From: Vittaforma corneae ATCC 50505
Taxonomy: Eukaryota; Microsporidia; Nosematidae
Length of the DNA: 10,069 nucleotides
NCBI RefSeq assembly: GCF_000231115.1
Contig: NW_006889869.1
Location: 1-10,069 of the forward strand
Direction: 5' to 3'
Below are positions 7,501-10,069 of the stretch, piece after piece. The translations under genes and the position numbers were made by a program. The first letter of the stretch is position 1. Each line of letters opens with the position of its first letter. The notes beneath the pieces were generated by a model. That model was not told the DNA's origin. It worked only from the letters and a program-made list of their open reading frames with translations, and ran no database searches.

Positions 7501-10069
7501 TTTATTAACCCGAAACTTAATAAATATATCAAATATTAATTTACTGGAGTAAAAATTTTGTTATCAAATATTCACCATAATATTAGAAGAAATTATAAAA
7601 TCAAAAAATTGTCAAACAACACCATGCCAAATATTCTTAAGAAATATAAAGGAAAATTTTTATAAAGATCCATTTTTGTTCTTTATGGAAACTTCGAGGC
7701 GGTTTTGGCTTAAGTATCATTGAAATTACATACGATAATTTAGCAAATATGGATATGAATATGCTTTATAAATATAACAATGAAGTAAAATTCACGCCTA
7801 TTTATTCAAACATGTAATATTTAAAGAAAAGAGCAGATGCACTTTCCTGAAAATATATGATTATAAAAATTTATTGAAATAATAATTTTTAACACGGCAA
7901 ATGATTACATATCACATGAAATATTACAAAAACTATTTAAAAAAATTTACATGTGTTAAAAGTTTCACAAGCATAAAAATTTTTGATGCAAAAGTGAAAG
8001 AATTGTGTAAAAATAAAATTGCAATTTACTTATATACGTGAAAGGTTCAAGCATCTTAGAATCATGTCGAAAGCTTTTTAATATTTAACAAGAACTATAA
8101 ATAAGGTACTTGTTATTAGCATTGTTGACAAGATTATATCAATATAATACAGGATGATTATATTATTGTGCTGTCAATAATAATTTTGTAAAAACTTTAA
8201 AGTGAGTGAAAGCAAATATTGCATGAATTAATTAGTAAAAAATAAAAATGAACATTGAATATATTAGTTTGCGTGCATGCCAATGTAAATATAATTGGTT
8301 TAAATTCAGCTTATATTTGCTAAAGAATTTATTATAGAAATTAATTTTGCATAGTTGATATTGGCATGATTTTTATATCATACAAATGATCTATGCAAAA
8401 ATTTTTAAATATAAATGTTGTTCCTAGACACTTTTATCTCTAAAGATTTAATGTTATTTTGTGGAATTTGATCATTTAATTAAAAAGAGCAAGAGTTTTG
8501 AATCAGATGATCACTGCGATACCAGAATAAACATAATAGCTAGAAATGTCGAAATTTTCAAGTCCATATTCCCATTAAATACACAATAGTTTATTCAAAG
8601 TTGAATATTTTTGTTATATGTATTTCAACAATACCAAATAATTTTTGTATGAAAGCTGCTGACAAACGCCAATCAACATATAATTATTGGTAGAATAGGA
8701 TGGATCTTAAATATAATGTCCATTTAATAAATAAGCTAATATTAAGAATGTGAGTGGTTTTGTGATTACATCTTAGTTATTCTTGATTTTCTGAACTTAC
8801 ATTGTGGTGTTCATTTAAAAATAGCATTATGCTGAAATCTTCAAGATATAAAACCAAGAATGAATTTTAAGAAAATTTCTTTTAATCAAACTTTATCAAC
8901 ACACGATGATATATTTGTGTAAATTAAACCACTTAGCTTATGTTTAATAATATTTTTAAAATAGTAAATTGATGCATTTTAAATGTTCATATATTGTTAA
9001 CCACCTATCTATATTTAACGCTTAATAATCTATAAAATGTATACAAGCATTTTTAAATTAGACAAACAATCCAGTATCTTTGGTGATGGAGAAGAGAAAA
9101 CTGAGATAAAAATATGAATAATCGAGCACTGTATATTTATATAAAAGATTTAAAGAAGCTGGGAGTGATGGCAAGGTAGTGACAAATATCATGTATATAA
9201 TGATATAATCTCAATAAAAGAGAGATGGTAGGTCAGTGTATAAAGTTAACATGAATTAGGAATAGTTCGAAAGTTCGTGGCATGGAAGTTTAATCATCTA
9301 CATTATCGAGAAAACCAGCATGCTCTAATTTAAACAACTTGATATAAATTTTTGAAGAAAGTATAAAGAATTTGATAGTTAAAATAGTCAAAACGAACAC
9401 CATCTAAATATCGTATTGCTATTAGCAAATGAAATGTACAAAGTTAGTCGTAATTATTTGTAATTTAGTACAATACAATAAGAACACAATCTTTTCTAAT
9501 CCATAAACTGTAATATGACTAATTTTAAAGATAACTAATTGACCTATTTCATCATCAGATTACATCAGAAAGCTTACAATTTAACACCACGCAAGCAATG
9601 CAGGTATTATAAAAGTCTTTGGGATTTTTAGCACATTAAAAATACTCCAGAAATATATAAATCAAAATTAAAATCATACTTAATAATTTTTTTGTTTTAA
9701 AAATTAAAAAATCAGATGGAAGAGATTACTATATATAAATAAAGGTGAGAATATGATTTAATCAAATAAATCTAAGGTATGTATATAATATTTTTTAAAC
9801 CAATCCATTCAATAAATGTGTTCTTTGCATAAGCATTTACAATTTGGGCAATTTATTTATACTTGCTTGTTAATTAAAAGTTTTTATTTACTAATTTACT
9901 TTAAAGTGGAAGGGTTACACAAAATTGTATTTTAAATACAGCCTATTTATCTTAATTCTAAAATCATAATAACGATTACCCCATTCCATTTTGGCTAAAT
10001 AAATTTATTTAATTGACAACTTTTAATATCTTTTTTCATTATCTTTTTGGTTCAAGTCTAAGAGTTCTC
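7501..10069. other. AT-rich stretch without a recognisable gene
   Basis: There is no standard-code open frame above 65 codons on either strand, no RNA gene and no substantial repeat. Plus-strand frame 0 has no TGA between 7269 and 7848, but TAA and TAG are frequent there. A short hairpin lies at 8161-8182. The DNA looks the same to the end of the window, so I see no gene boundary. Confidence 0.6.
8161..8182 (+). repeat. Perfect 8-base inverted repeat
   Basis: TATTATTG and CAATAATA flank a six-base loop (TGCTGT). The stem is AT-only apart from its closing G-C pair and would be weak. Several such stems are expected by chance in 10 kb at this composition, and there is no T-run or gene to make it a terminator. 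Confidence 0.2.

Noticed and set aside
1..10069. Ciliate telomere repeats, DNA-elimination boundaries or other direct proof of a ciliate source.
   Set aside because: No CCCCAAAA or CCCCAA arrays were seen, and TA dinucleotides are too common here to identify excision boundaries. The ciliate idea rests only on the TGA skew.
1..10069. CRISPR array, phage, plasmid or bacterial operon.
   Set aside because: There are no regularly spaced repeats, no ribosome-binding-site-led genes, and the longest standard open frame is 83 codons.

Overview
This window is AT-rich (roughly 28% G+C by eye). I find no gene in it that I can name. There is no rRNA, no convincing tRNA, no CRISPR array, no telomere repeat, no long microsatellite and no recognisable transposon end. 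With all three standard stop codons the longest open frame is 83 codons. My rough estimate is that about seven open stretches of at least 67 codons should occur by chance at this base composition, and about eight are present. In the standard code this looks like non-coding or strongly decayed DNA. It does not look like a bacterial, archaeal or phage segment, which would be packed with genes. The likeliest source is an AT-rich eukaryote: a long intron or intergenic stretch of an AT-rich animal or protist, or germline-limited DNA of a ciliate. I cannot choose between these from sequence alone.

Layout. 1-1309: no gene seen. 1310-1927: the most protein-like stretch on the plus strand (frame 2). 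It contains a cluster of CpGs, an acceptor/donor splice-like junction at 1795/1796 and a small GC-rich patch at 1821-1860. 1931-3964: no gene seen, with two imperfect short repeats. 3965-5760: plus-strand frames that are open if TAA and TAG are read as glutamine, as in many ciliates, but that carry many standard stops. 5761-6804: nothing seen. 6805-6927: a duplicated block around a CGATCG palindrome. 7461-7499: a branch-site, pyrimidine-tract, acceptor and donor arrangement that matches a recursive (ratchet) splice site. 7501-10069: nothing seen beyond one short hairpin.

The strongest statistical oddity comes from hand counts. TGA is unevenly distributed among the plus-strand frames (90, 72 and 44 in frames 0, 1 and 2, meaning first base modulo 3), while the minus strand is even (71, 62, 63). 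The deficit is concentrated at 422-5498, where the counts are 44, 40 and 14. This would fit an old or recoded reading frame using only TGA as stop. Base composition by codon position is nearly flat in most of that frame, however, which argues against an active gene. No set of genes working together can be described.
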